A DNA stretch of 64,000 nucleotides, taken from contig NZ_JONP01000001.1 of assembly GCF_000711725.1 (NCBI RefSeq), positions 310,001 through 374,000 on the forward strand, given 5' to 3'. The DNA comes from Roseomonas aerilata DSM 19363. Lineage in GTDB: Bacteria; Pseudomonadota; Alphaproteobacteria; Acetobacterales; Acetobacteraceae. Below the pieces are notes generated by a model that saw only the letters and a list, made by a program, of their open reading frames with translations, searched no databases and was not told the DNA's origin. The stretch's first letter is position 1, and every line of letters starts with the position of its first letter. The translations under genes and the position numbers were made by a program. Shown here piece by piece: positions 1 to 8,169 of the stretch.

Positions 1-1
1 G

Positions 2-349
2 CTGGCGGCGCAGGGCGTGTTCAACGTGACGCTGGCGCTGAAGGTGCTCGCGCTGAACATCGTACTGTTGCCGCTCGCGCTGCTGGTGCCGTTCGTGGGC
101 GGCGTGCTGCTCTGGCTCGTGGCGGCGATCTCGCTTGGGCACGGGCTGTTTGAGGGGGTGGCGCAGCGGCGGCTGACGGTCGCGCAGGCGCGGGTGCTGC
201 GGAAGCGGCGCGAGTTCTCCGTCCTCGCGGTGGGTGCCGTGATGGCGGCGCTGGCGGTGGTGCCCTTCGCAAACCTGCTCGTGCCGGTGCTCGGGACCGC
301 CGCGATGACGCATCTGCTGCACCGGGGGGCGGATGGGCCCGTGGCCTGA
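2..349 (+). CDS. EI24/CysZ-like membrane protein, C-terminal part (cut by window edge)
   Basis: The reading frame is open from base 2, so the gene begins outside the window and only about 115 C-terminal residues are visible. Two strongly hydrophobic stretches (near LLPLALLVPFVGGVLLWLVA and the AALAVVPFANLLVPVLG region) flank a basic loop (QARVLRKRREF). The loop, the GLFEGVAQRR segment and the final PVLGTAAMTHLLHR match the C-terminus of EI24/CysZ-type inner-membrane proteins. CysZ relatives take up sulfate, but many alphaproteobacterial EI24 proteins have no tested role, so no substrate is claimed. Confidence 0.7.
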   Translation: MAAQGVFNVTLALKVLALNIVLLPLALLVPFVGGVLLWLVAAISLGHGLFEGVAQRRLTVAQARVLRKRREFSVLAVGAVMAALAVVPFANLLVPVLGTAAMTHLLHRGADGPVA

Positions 350-423
350 GCGCCACGCCGTTCCCGAAGGGTTCCCTCCGCGCGCCGGGGGGCATTGAGG
401 CGGGCAGGGAGGAAGGGGTAAGA

Positions 424-446
424 CCCCCCGCTCCACCCGAGGGGGG
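424..446. terminator. GC hairpin after the EI24 gene, possible weak terminator
   Basis: Six C (424-429) and six G (441-446) form an inverted repeat with an 11-base loop in the 192-base gap before the gapR-like gene. There is no T tract, so intrinsic termination is doubtful. Confidence 0.25.
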
Positions 447-541
447 AATGGTGGATCGGCGGAATACCGCCGGCAGCCCCGCCGCGCCGGCTCGCGACCG
501 AACCCCCTTATCGCCTTCCGACCAGAAGCACCGAGAGATCC

Positions 542-853
542 ATGTCCGACGTACCCTTCGACATCGACGATGAGGCTGCCGCGAGCCGTGAGAGGCAGAA
601 GGCCGATCCGGACCCCGACGTGGGCGGCATCGCGGCCGACCGGCTACGCTCGATCATCGAGCGGGTGGAGCGGCTGGAAGAGGAGCGCAAGGCGCTCGCC
701 GACGACATCAAGGACATCTTCATGGAGGGCAAGAGCGCCGGCTTCGACGTGAAGGTGATCCGGCAGATCATCCGCATTCGGAAGCAGGAGCCGGCGGAGG
801 TGGAGGAGCAGGAGACGCTGCTCGACCTCTACCGCCGCGCGCTCGGCATGTGA
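542..853 (+). CDS. gapR: GapR-family (DUF2312) nucleoid-associated protein
   Basis: This 103-residue protein has an acidic N-terminus followed by the DUF2312/UPF0335 domain. Visible signatures are the GGIAADRLRSIIERVERLEEE helix start, DIKDIFMEGKSAGFDVK and the basic IRQIIRIRKQEP segment. In Caulobacter the family member GapR binds AT-rich, overtwisted DNA ahead of replication and transcription forks and helps control the cell cycle. The domain is nearly full length here. The gene stands alone between the EI24 gene and a PEP-CTERM gene, with 260 bases after it in which I see no further gene. Confidence 0.85.
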   Translation: MSDVPFDIDDEAAASRERQKADPDPDVGGIAADRLRSIIERVERLEEERKALADDIKDIFMEGKSAGFDVKVIRQIIRIRKQEPAEVEEQETLLDLYRRALGM

Positions 854-1113
854 GACGGCCGCTGCTCCGGTCATCTCGCCGGGGCAGCGATCCGCGCGGA
901 GGGCGATGCCTGGAAAGGCGGCGAGTCCTTCGCCCAGCGCCGGTGCGCTGATCATCATACAAGGTTCATGGCGTTATTTTTCAGGGGCTTGGCGTCCAGA
1001 TCGGCCGTCGCGGTCCTGATCCCCGTGTGGTGCAACGATCCCGCGTCTGTCACCTCTCCGCCCCATCGCTGATCGGGCGATAACGGCCTCCGGGCCGCGA
1101 GCGAGGTGCTGAT

Positions 1114-2571
1114 ATGCGATTGATTTCACTCCACACTGCTCTGCTGGCCCTTGGCGGCCTGGCCTGCGCCACCTCGGCCGGCGCGGCGCCGCTGCTGCTG
1201 GCGACGGGCACGCTGACCGGAAGCGCGGCAGGCGCGAACGCCGACCTTTCGGGGCTGACGGGGACGCTCGAGAACGGCCTGCCCGCCAATATCCTGGGCG
1301 GCACGGGCTCGGGCATCGCCTATGCCGGCGGGAACACCTTCATCGCGGTTCCGGACCGCGGGCCGAACGCCACGCCCTATGCCTCCGGCGTGGACGACAC
1401 CGTTTCCTACGTCCCGCGGTTCAACACGATCACCATGAACCTCGCGCCGGCGACGAGCGGGAGCCTGCCTTTCGCGCTGACGCCGACGCTGCAGTCTACG
1501 ACGCTGCTCTCGAGCCGCACGCCCCTCGCCTACGGCACCGGCGCGGGCATCGCCACGAACAGCGGCGCGCCGCTCGGCTCGGGCGTGCCGGCCGGGAACA
1601 CGCCGACGGTGAACTACTTCAGCGGGCGGTCGGACAATTTCGATCCGGCGGTGCCGAATTCGGGGAACCCCAACAACGCGCGACTTGATCCCGAGGGCGT
1701 GCGTGTTTCGAACGATGGCCGGAGCGTCTTCGTCTCGGACGAGTACGGCCCCTATGTCTATCAGTTCGACCGGCAGACCGGCGAGCGGATCCGGTCCTAC
1801 GCGCTGCCGGCCAATCTCGACGTGTCCAACCTCAGCCCGGTCGGGCAGACGGAGATCGATGGCAACCCCGTCGGGCGCGTCGCCAACAAGGGGATGGAGG
1901 GGCTGGCGATCACGCCCGATGGCAAGACCCTCGTCGGCATCATGCAGGCGGGGCTGGAGCAGGACACCGCCAGCCCCAAGCTGCTCCGCATCGTCACCGT
2001 GGACGTCGCCACCGGCGCGACGCACGAGTACGGCTATCTTCTCCACGGCGGCAGCGGGGTGAGCGAGATCGTCGCGATCAACGACCACCAGTTCCTGGTG
2101 GACGAGCGCGACGGGAAGGGGCTGGGCGACAACTCGAATGCCAAGGTGAAGACGGCCTACGAGATCGATCTCGCGGGCGCGCAGGACATCACGGGCCTGA
2201 CGGGGAACGCGGCCGCGGCTCTTGCGGTGCCGTCGCGGCAGGTGGCGGACTTCGTGTCGCTGCTCTCGAGCCAGCTCGGGCTCACGCCCGCGCAGATCCC
2301 GTCGAAGATCGAGGGCTTCGCCTTCGGGAGCGACGTTTCCTACAACGGCTCGACCCTGCACACGCTCTATGTCGCGAACGACAACGACTTCCTGCCGGGA
2401 AGCTCGGGGCCGAACACGTTCTACGTCTTCGGCCCGACGGACGCGGACCTGTTCGGCAACTTCGTCCAGCAGGGCTTCACCGCCGTACCCGAGCCGGCCT
2501 CGCTGGGGCTTTTCGGGATCGGTCTGGCGACGCTGCTGACCACGCGCCGCCGGCAGCGTCGGGAGGGCTGA
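1114..2571 (+). CDS. Esterase-like-activity-of-phytase domain protein with PEP-CTERM sorting signal
   Basis: A 485-residue secreted protein. Residues 1-24 form a signal peptide ending near ATSAGA. The body has the beta-propeller-like features of the esterase-like activity of phytase family: VPDRGPNA, RLDPEGVRVSNDGRSVFVSDEYGPYVYQFD, GMEGLAITPDGKTLVG and a late KIEGFAFG. The last 28 residues are a textbook PEP-CTERM tail: VPEP, then a hydrophobic helix, then RRRQRR. Such tails are processed by an exosortase, which must lie elsewhere in the genome. Likely an envelope or exopolysaccharide-associated hydrolase; the substrate is unknown. The 5' gap (854-1113) shows no other gene. Confidence 0.85.
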   Translation: MRLISLHTALLALGGLACATSAGAAPLLLATGTLTGSAAGANADLSGLTGTLENGLPANILGGTGSGIAYAGGNTFIAVPDRGPNATPYASGVDDTVSYVPRFNTITMNLAPATSGSLPFALTPTLQSTTLLSSRTPLAYGTGAGIATNSGAPLGSGVPAGNTPTVNYFSGRSDNFDPAVPNSGNPNNARLDPEGVRVSNDGRSVFVSDEYGPYVYQFDRQTGERIRSYALPANLDVSNLSPVGQTEIDGNPVGRVANKGMEGLAITPDGKTLVGIMQAGLEQDTASPKLLRIVTVDVATGATHEYGYLLHGGSGVSEIVAINDHQFLVDERDGKGLGDNSNAKVKTAYEIDLAGAQDITGLTGNAAAALAVPSRQVADFVSLLSSQLGLTPAQIPSKIEGFAFGSDVSYNGSTLHTLYVANDNDFLPGSSGPNTFYVFGPTDADLFGNFVQQGFTAVPEPASLGLFGIGLATLLTTRRRQRREG

Positions 2572-2581
2572 ACCGGGCCTC

Positions 2582-2606
2582 GCCGCCGCCCGCACAGGGC
2601 GGCGGC
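2582..2606. terminator. Strong GC hairpin between convergent genes
   Basis: GCCGCCGCCC (2582-2591), a five-base loop, then GGGCGGCGGC (2597-2606) lies between the stops of the PEP-CTERM gene (+) and the acyl-CoA ligase (-). Its position suits a bidirectional terminator, but neither side has a U-rich tail. Confidence 0.4.
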
Positions 2607-2630
2607 CCAAGGGCTTAGGAGTTCAGGGGC

Positions 2631-4346
2631 TCAGGAGTAGAGCCCGGCGATATCGGCCGCGTGGCGCTCCAGCACTACGCGGCGCTTCACCTTCATCGTG
2701 GGGGTCAGCATACCGTTCTCCACGGTGAAAGGTTCAACGACGGCGCATTTGCGCACCCGCTCGATGCCTGAAAGCTTGCCGTTGATCCGCTGGACCGCGC
2801 GCTCGGCGGCGCCGGGGGCGGCGTTCTCGGCGGGGACGACGAGGGCGACGATGCTGGGCCGGCCCTCACCGGCGATGACGGCCTGGGCGATCTCGGGCTC
2901 GGCCATCAGCAGGCCCTCGATGCGCGCTGGGCTAACCATGTCGCCGCCGAGCGTCTTGATGAAGTCCCGCTTGCGGTCGGTGATGGTCAGGCGGCCGGTC
3001 TCGTCGATGGTGCCGACATCGCCCGTGTGGAGCCAGGGCTCGCTCTCGCCGGGGGGGATGGCGAGGGTGCGGGCGGTGGAGGCGGGGTCGGCCCAGTAGC
3101 CATCCATGACGAGGCCGCCGCGGACGAGCAGCTCGCCGTCCTCGGCGATGCGGGCTTCGACGCCCGTGACGGGCAGGCCGACGGTGCGGCGGCGGTTCTC
3201 CCAGGGGAGGTTGACGGCGATGACGGGGCCGGCCTCGGTCTGGCCGTAGCCCTGCAGCACATTGATGCCGAGGGCGAGGAAGAAGCCCGAGAGGTCCGGG
3301 TCCAGCCTTGCACCGCCGGAGACGATGGCGACGAGGCGCTTGCCGAAGCGGGCGCGGATCTTGGCGCGGACGAGGCGGTCCAGCACCGCGTCCTGCAGGC
3401 GTTCGAGGATGTTCAGTGGCGGGCCGTCCATCTTGCGGAGGCCGAGGGCGAGGGTGCGCTCGAAGAGGGCGCGGTTGAGGGGCTTCGCCTTCTCCAACCC
3501 TGCCAGGATGCGGCCGCGCAGCACCTCGAAGAGGCGGGGGACGGCGGTGACGAGGGCGGGCTCGATCTCCTGGAACTCGGCGGCGATGCGGTCGGCCCCG
3601 CGGGAGAAGACGATCTCGATCCCGTAGGAGGGGAGGAGGGAGCCGCCGACCGTGTGCTCGTAGGCGTGGGAGAGGGGCAGGAAGGAGAGGTAGCAGGCGC
3701 CGGACCATTCGAGGCCGAGCTGCTGGATGAGCGGAAGGACGCCCTTGCGGTTGGCGAGCATGGCGCGGTGGGGGAGCATGACGCCCTTAGGCGCGCCGCC
3801 GGTGCCGGAGGTGTAGATCAGGCAGGCAAGGCGGCCTTCCGGGATGTGCTGCACCTCCGCAACCAGCATGGCGAGGTCGCCGGGATCGGCCGAGAGGGCG
3901 GCCCAGGAGACGGTGTCCGGCGCCTCCTCTATGCAGATGAGGAGGTCGAGGCCGTCGGGCCCCGCGGCCTCGCGCAGGCGCGCAGCGAGGCGGGCGGAGG
4001 AGACGATGGCGGCCCGCGCGCCACTATCGCGCAGGATATGGGCGTGGTCGGCCACCGTGTTGGTCGTGTAGGTCGGCACCGTGACGGCGCCGATCGCCAT
4101 GATGGCGTTGTCGGCGATGAGGAATTCTGGGCGGCTGTCGCTGACGAGCGCCACGCGGTCCCCGGGCGAGACGCCGCGGGCGCGGAGTCCGGCGGCGATG
4201 CTGGCAACCGCGAGGGCGAAGTCGCGCCAGGTCGTGCTTCGCCACGCGCCGCCGGACCAGTGGCGGATCATGGGGCGGGTGGGGTTGCGGGCGGCCAGGC
4301 CCAGCATCATCCCGGGCAGGCTGGTCCAGGCGGGCGCTTCCTGAAT
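2631..4346 (-). CDS. AMP-dependent long-chain fatty-acid--CoA ligase
   Basis: A 571-residue ANL-superfamily enzyme predicted to activate a fatty acid by adenylation and transfer it to CoA. Motifs in order are YTSGTGGAPKGVMLPH (phosphate-binding), GYGQTEAGP, LHTGDVGTIDETGRLTITDRKRDFIKT and a C-terminal PTMKVKRR carrying the expected catalytic lysine. It resembles the FadD15-like group. The frame runs upstream to an ATG at 4535, but that region has no family similarity and overlaps the divergent peptidase gene. Family similarity begins at QEAPAWTSLPG. An ATT at 4346 lies 5 bases after a strong AGGAGAG, so I place the start there; the next ATG is at 4310. Confidence 0.85.
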   Translation of the reverse strand: MQEAPAWTSLPGMMLGLAARNPTRPMIRHWSGGAWRSTTWRDFALAVASIAAGLRARGVSPGDRVALVSDSRPEFLIADNAIMAIGAVTVPTYTTNTVADHAHILRDSGARAAIVSSARLAARLREAAGPDGLDLLICIEEAPDTVSWAALSADPGDLAMLVAEVQHIPEGRLACLIYTSGTGGAPKGVMLPHRAMLANRKGVLPLIQQLGLEWSGACYLSFLPLSHAYEHTVGGSLLPSYGIEIVFSRGADRIAAEFQEIEPALVTAVPRLFEVLRGRILAGLEKAKPLNRALFERTLALGLRKMDGPPLNILERLQDAVLDRLVRAKIRARFGKRLVAIVSGGARLDPDLSGFFLALGINVLQGYGQTEAGPVIAVNLPWENRRRTVGLPVTGVEARIAEDGELLVRGGLVMDGYWADPASTARTLAIPPGESEPWLHTGDVGTIDETGRLTITDRKRDFIKTLGGDMVSPARIEGLLMAEPEIAQAVIAGEGRPSIVALVVPAENAAPGAAERAVQRINGKLSGIERVRKCAVVEPFTVENGMLTPTMKVKRRVVLERHAADIAGLYS

Positions 4347-4351
4347 CGTCT

Positions 4352-4358
4352 CTCTCCT
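4352..4358 (-). promoter_or_regulatory. Shine-Dalgarno AGGAGAG that decides an ATT start
   Basis: On the minus strand AGGAGAG is followed by GACGA-type sequence and then ATT at 4346, a 5-base gap. No ATG, GTG or TTG of this frame has comparable spacing; the in-frame ACG directly before the ATT sits too close. Confidence 0.6.
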
Positions 4359-4533
4359 GGTGTCGTGCTTGGGGCTCGACGCGCCGTGACCTTGGCTCGC
4401 ACGGCCCGGGGCATATATCGGCAGGGAGCACACCGAATCCACAAGGCGCCCCGTCCGAATGAAGTCGCATCCGTCCGTTTTCCCTGGCGACCCCCCTCCG
4501 CGCGACACGGAGGCCCGCCTGGGGGCGGCGCCC

Positions 4534-6318
4534 ATGGCCGAGGCCCTGCCGGAATGGGACCTCCGCGACCTCTATGAGCGCCCGGACGACCCACGGTTGG
4601 TGGCGGACCTTGAGGGGGCGGAGCGGGCGGCCCGCGCCTTCGAGGCGGCCCATGCCGGGCGGCTCGGCTCGCTTTCCGGGGATGCGCTGGAGGCGGCGCT
4701 GCGCGAGTACGAGCGGCTGGAGGAGGTGCTGGGGCGGGTGATGTCCTACGCGCAGCTGCTGTTCAGCGCGGACGCGCAGGATGCCGGGAACGGGCGCTTC
4801 TACCAGACCATGCAGGAGCGGGTGACGGTCATCGGCAGCCACCTGCTGTTCTTCACGCTGGAGCTGAACCGGCTGGACGACACCTTCCTCGAGGGGCGGA
4901 TGGCCGGTTCCCGCGCGCTGGCGCGCTGGCGGCCCTGGCTGCGGGACCTTCGCGTGTTCCGCCCGCACCAGCTCTCGGACGAGGCGGAGAAGCTGCTGCA
5001 CGAGAAGGAGGTGACCGGGCGATCCGCCTGGAACCGGCTTTTCGACGAGACGATCGCGCATATGCGGGTGCCGGTGACGCGCGTGGGGCGGGAGGAGGAG
5101 CTGACGGTCTCGGCCGCGCTGAACCTTCTCTCGGACGGGGACCGTTCGGTCCGCGAGGCGGCGGCGGCGGGGATCTCGAAGGGCTTCGGGGATAATATCC
5201 GGCTCTTCTCCCTCATCACGAACACGCTCGCCAAGGACAAGGAGATCGTGGACGGCTGGCGGAACTATCCGCGGCCGGGCACCTCGCGCAACCGCGCGAA
5301 CATGGTCGAGGACGAGGTGGTGGACGCCCTCGTCGGCGCCGTGGTGGAGAGCTTCCCTCGGCTGTCGCATCGCTACTACGCGATGAAGGCGAAGTGGCTC
5401 GGCCTTGAGAAGATGAAGCACTGGGACCGCAACGCGCCGCTGCCGGGCGACGTGGACCGGAACATCCCGTGGTCTGCCGCGCGGGATCAGGTGCTGGGTG
5501 CCTATGCCGCCTTCAGCCCGGATCTCGCGGAGATGGGGCGGGACTTCTTCGAGAAGCCCTGGATCGACGCGGCGCTGCGGCCGGGCAAGGCCTCGGGCGC
5601 CTTCGCCCACCCGACCGTGCCCTCGGCGCATCCCTACCTGCTGCTGAACTACCACGGGAAGTCGCGGGACGTGATGACGCTGGCCCATGAGCTGGGCCAT
5701 GGCGTGCACCAGCGGCTGGCGGCGAAGCAGGGCTACCTTATGTCCGGCACGCCGCTGACGCTGGCCGAGACCGCGAGCGTGTTCGGGGAGATGCTGACCT
5801 TCCGCGCGATGCTGGACGCGGAGACGAACCCCGCGCGGCGGCGACTGATGCTGGCCTCCAAGGTGGAGGACATGCTGAACACGGTGGTGCGGCAGATCGC
5901 CTTCTACCGCTTCGAGACGCTGGTGCATGACGAGCGGCGGAAGGGCGAGGTTTCCTCCGAGCGGCTGGCCGAGATCTGGATGTCGGTGCAGCACGAAAGC
6001 CTCGGGCCGGCCTTCGATTTCACGCCGGATTACGGCGTGTACTGGTCCTACATCCCGCACTTCGTGCACACGCCCTTCTACGTGTACGCCTATGCTTTTG
6101 GGGACTGCCTCGTGAACGCGCTCTACGGCGTCTACCAGGACGGGCAGGTGCCGGACTTCGCGCGGAAGTACCTCGACCTGCTGCGCGCGGGCGGCACGCT
6201 TCGGCACAAGGAGCTGCTGGCGCCGTTCGGGCTGGATGCCTCCGATCCCGCTTTCTGGAAGCGCGGGCTGGACGTGATCGCGGGCTTCATCGACGAGCTC
6301 GAGCGCGCCGATGGCTGA
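4534..6318 (+). CDS. pepF: M3 family oligoendopeptidase (PepF-like)
   Basis: A zinc metallopeptidase of about 594 residues predicted to cut oligopeptides in the cytoplasm. The zinc site HELGHGVH (HExxH at about residue 385) is followed by the downstream glutamate region TLAETASVFGEML. The C-terminus has the family blocks PHFVHTPFYVYAYAFGD and FWKRGLDVI. The N-terminal LPEWDLRDLY is the usual opening of PepF-type enzymes. This places the start at the ATG at 4534; an ATG at 4459 would add 25 residues with no family look and no ribosome-binding site. It overlaps the UbiB-like gene by 8 bases, so the two are probably co-translated. Confidence 0.88.
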   Translation: MAEALPEWDLRDLYERPDDPRLVADLEGAERAARAFEAAHAGRLGSLSGDALEAALREYERLEEVLGRVMSYAQLLFSADAQDAGNGRFYQTMQERVTVIGSHLLFFTLELNRLDDTFLEGRMAGSRALARWRPWLRDLRVFRPHQLSDEAEKLLHEKEVTGRSAWNRLFDETIAHMRVPVTRVGREEELTVSAALNLLSDGDRSVREAAAAGISKGFGDNIRLFSLITNTLAKDKEIVDGWRNYPRPGTSRNRANMVEDEVVDALVGAVVESFPRLSHRYYAMKAKWLGLEKMKHWDRNAPLPGDVDRNIPWSAARDQVLGAYAAFSPDLAEMGRDFFEKPWIDAALRPGKASGAFAHPTVPSAHPYLLLNYHGKSRDVMTLAHELGHGVHQRLAAKQGYLMSGTPLTLAETASVFGEMLTFRAMLDAETNPARRRLMLASKVEDMLNTVVRQIAFYRFETLVHDERRKGEVSSERLAEIWMSVQHESLGPAFDFTPDYGVYWSYIPHFVHTPFYVYAYAFGDCLVNALYGVYQDGQVPDFARKYLDLLRAGGTLRHKELLAPFGLDASDPAFWKRGLDVIAGFIDELERADG

Positions 6319-7678
6319 TAACCGCGAGAACACGCTGTTCGGCGAGATCCGCCGGATGGCCCGCACCTCGGGTGCGGTGGGCGGCATTGCGGCGCGCGTG
6401 GCGGGGGAGCGGTTCCTTGGCCTCAAGACCGACAAGTCCGCCCATGCTGAGGACCTGAAGGCCGTTCTCGGCGGCCTGAAGGGGCCGCTGATGAAGGTGG
6501 CGCAGTTCCTCTCGACCGTGCCGAACGCGCTGCCGGAGGAGTACGCGCAGCAGCTTGCTTCCCTGCAGGCGAACGCGCCGCCGATGGGCTGGGCCTTCGT
6601 GCGCCGGCGCATGGGCACGGAGCTCGGCCCGGCCTGGGAAACGAAGTTCCGCGAATTCGAGCGGGAGGCGGCGGCCGCGGCCTCGCTCGGGCAGGTTCAC
6701 CGCGCGACGCTGCCCGACGGGCGCCGCGTGGCCTGCAAGCTGCAGTACCCGGATATGCCGAGCGTGGTGGAGGCCGATCTCCGCCAGCTGCGGATGGCGA
6801 TGGGCCTTTACGCGCGGATGGACAACACCATCCAGCACGACGAGGTCTATGACGAGTTGCGCGACCGGCTGCGCGAGGAGCTGGACTACGAGCGCGAGGC
6901 CGCGCAGATGGCCATGTACGGCATCATGCTGCGCGACACGCCGAGCGTGCACGTGCCGACGCCCGTGCGCGAGCTGACGACGAAGCGCCTGCTGACGATG
7001 AGCTGGCTGGACGGGCGCTCCATCCTCACGCGGCTGGAGGAGAATCCGTCGCTCGAGGAGCGGAATGCCTACGCCTCCGCGCTCTTCCACGCTTGGTACG
7101 TGCCGCTCTACCGCTACGGTGTGATCCATGGCGACCCGCATCTCGGGAACTACCAGGTGCGGCCGGACGAGGGCGGGATCAACCTGCTGGACTTCGGGGC
7201 CATCCGGGTGTTTCCGCCCCGCTTCATCACGGGGACGCTGGCCCTGTATGAAGCAGTGCGGGACGGAGACAACGACAAGGCCGCGCATGCTTTCGAGCTA
7301 TGGGGTTTCAAGGACCTCAAGCGCGAGACGATGGAGGTGCTGCTGCACTGGGCCAAGTTCCTCTACGAGCCGCTGCTGCAGGACCGGGTGCGGCCCGTGC
7401 AGGAGACGAACGACCCGCAATACGGCCGCAAGGTGGCCGAGGAGGTCCATGCGGGACTTAAGCGCGTGGGCGGGGTGCGTCCGCCGCGGGAGTTCGTGCT
7501 GATGGACCGTGCGGCGGTGGGGCTAGGCAGCGTGTTCCTGCGCCTCAAGGCCGAGATGAACTGGCACGACATGTTCCACAAGCTGATCGACGACTATCGC
7601 GAGGCGGATCTTGCCGCGCGGCAGGCGGCGGCGCTGGCGGATGCGGGCGTGCCGGCGGTGGCCTCGACCTCGGGGTGA
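6311..7678 (+). CDS. ABC1/AarF/UbiB-type atypical kinase
   Basis: A 455-residue protein kinase-like ATPase of the ABC1/UbiB family, which supports ubiquinone biosynthesis. Visible motifs: a KxxQ helix here written KVAQFLST, the alanine-rich ATP loop AAASLGQVH, the beta-strand lysine VACKLQYP, the catalytic HGDPHLGNY and the metal-binding LLDFGAI. The hallmark KxGQ has Ala in place of Gly. Unlike E. coli UbiB, I see no C-terminal pair of membrane helices. It starts inside the pepF end and ends in a GTGA overlap with the GNAT gene, so pepF-ubiB-GNAT look like one operon. A COQ9 gene lies 8 kb downstream. Confidence 0.85.
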   Translation: MADNRENTLFGEIRRMARTSGAVGGIAARVAGERFLGLKTDKSAHAEDLKAVLGGLKGPLMKVAQFLSTVPNALPEEYAQQLASLQANAPPMGWAFVRRRMGTELGPAWETKFREFEREAAAAASLGQVHRATLPDGRRVACKLQYPDMPSVVEADLRQLRMAMGLYARMDNTIQHDEVYDELRDRLREELDYEREAAQMAMYGIMLRDTPSVHVPTPVRELTTKRLLTMSWLDGRSILTRLEENPSLEERNAYASALFHAWYVPLYRYGVIHGDPHLGNYQVRPDEGGINLLDFGAIRVFPPRFITGTLALYEAVRDGDNDKAAHAFELWGFKDLKRETMEVLLHWAKFLYEPLLQDRVRPVQETNDPQYGRKVAEEVHAGLKRVGGVRPPREFVLMDRAAVGLGSVFLRLKAEMNWHDMFHKLIDDYREADLAARQAAALADAGVPAVASTSG

Positions 7679-8169
7679 GCGCGCGCGGGGGCGGGCGCAT
7701 CGAGCGCGTCCGCTCCGCCGAGGACCTGCGCGCGGCGGCGGCGCTGATGGCGGCTTATGGCGCCTCGCTCGGGATCGACCTCTCCTTCCAGGATTTTGAA
7801 GCGGAGCTCGCGGCGCTGCCGGGGAAGTATGCGCCGCCCCGCGGCGCCATCCTTCTCGCCCGCGGCGGGGGCGGGGAGGCGCTGGGCTGCGTCGCGCTCC
7901 GGCCGATGGAAGGATCGGCGTTTTGCGAGATGAAGCGACTTTTTGTCGCGCCGGAGGGGCGGGGCATGGGGCTCGGGCGCGCGCTGGTGGAGGCGGCGCT
8001 GCGGGAGGCCGGGCGGATGGGCTACGCGGGCGTGCGGCTGGACACGCTGCCGTTCATGACGGAGGCGATCGCCCTCTATCGCCGCTGCGGCTTTGAGCCG
8101 GTGGAGCCTTATTACGAGACATCGGTAGCGGGGACGATCTTCCTCGGGCGCACCCTCAACCGGGGGTGA
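7675..8169 (+). CDS. GNAT family N-acetyltransferase
   Basis: A 164-residue GNAT fold. The acetyl-CoA pyrophosphate loop is EGRGMGLGRALVEAAL; it follows the beta-strand MKRLFVAPE, and the C-terminal half has the typical ALYRRCGFEPVEPYYE. The GTG start at 7675 overlaps the stop of the kinase gene (GTGA). The 3' end overlaps the convergent DUF3891 gene by 14 bases. The acceptor substrate cannot be told from sequence. Confidence 0.85.
   Translation: MSARGGGRIERVRSAEDLRAAAALMAAYGASLGIDLSFQDFEAELAALPGKYAPPRGAILLARGGGGEALGCVALRPMEGSAFCEMKRLFVAPEGRGMGLGRALVEAALREAGRMGYAGVRLDTLPFMTEAIALYRRCGFEPVEPYYETSVAGTIFLGRTLNRG

Noticed and set aside
1126-2610. 494-residue minus-strand frame opposite the PEP-CTERM gene
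   Set aside because: Arg/Gly/Val-rich shadow; the plus strand has a signal peptide, domain motifs and a sorting tail.
4024-6618. 864-residue open frame on the minus strand across the ligase start, pepF and the ubiB start
   Set aside because: It is an antisense shadow of pepF caused by high GC. Its composition (His, Arg, Pro, Gln-rich) fits no family, while the plus strand carries clear metallopeptidase motifs.
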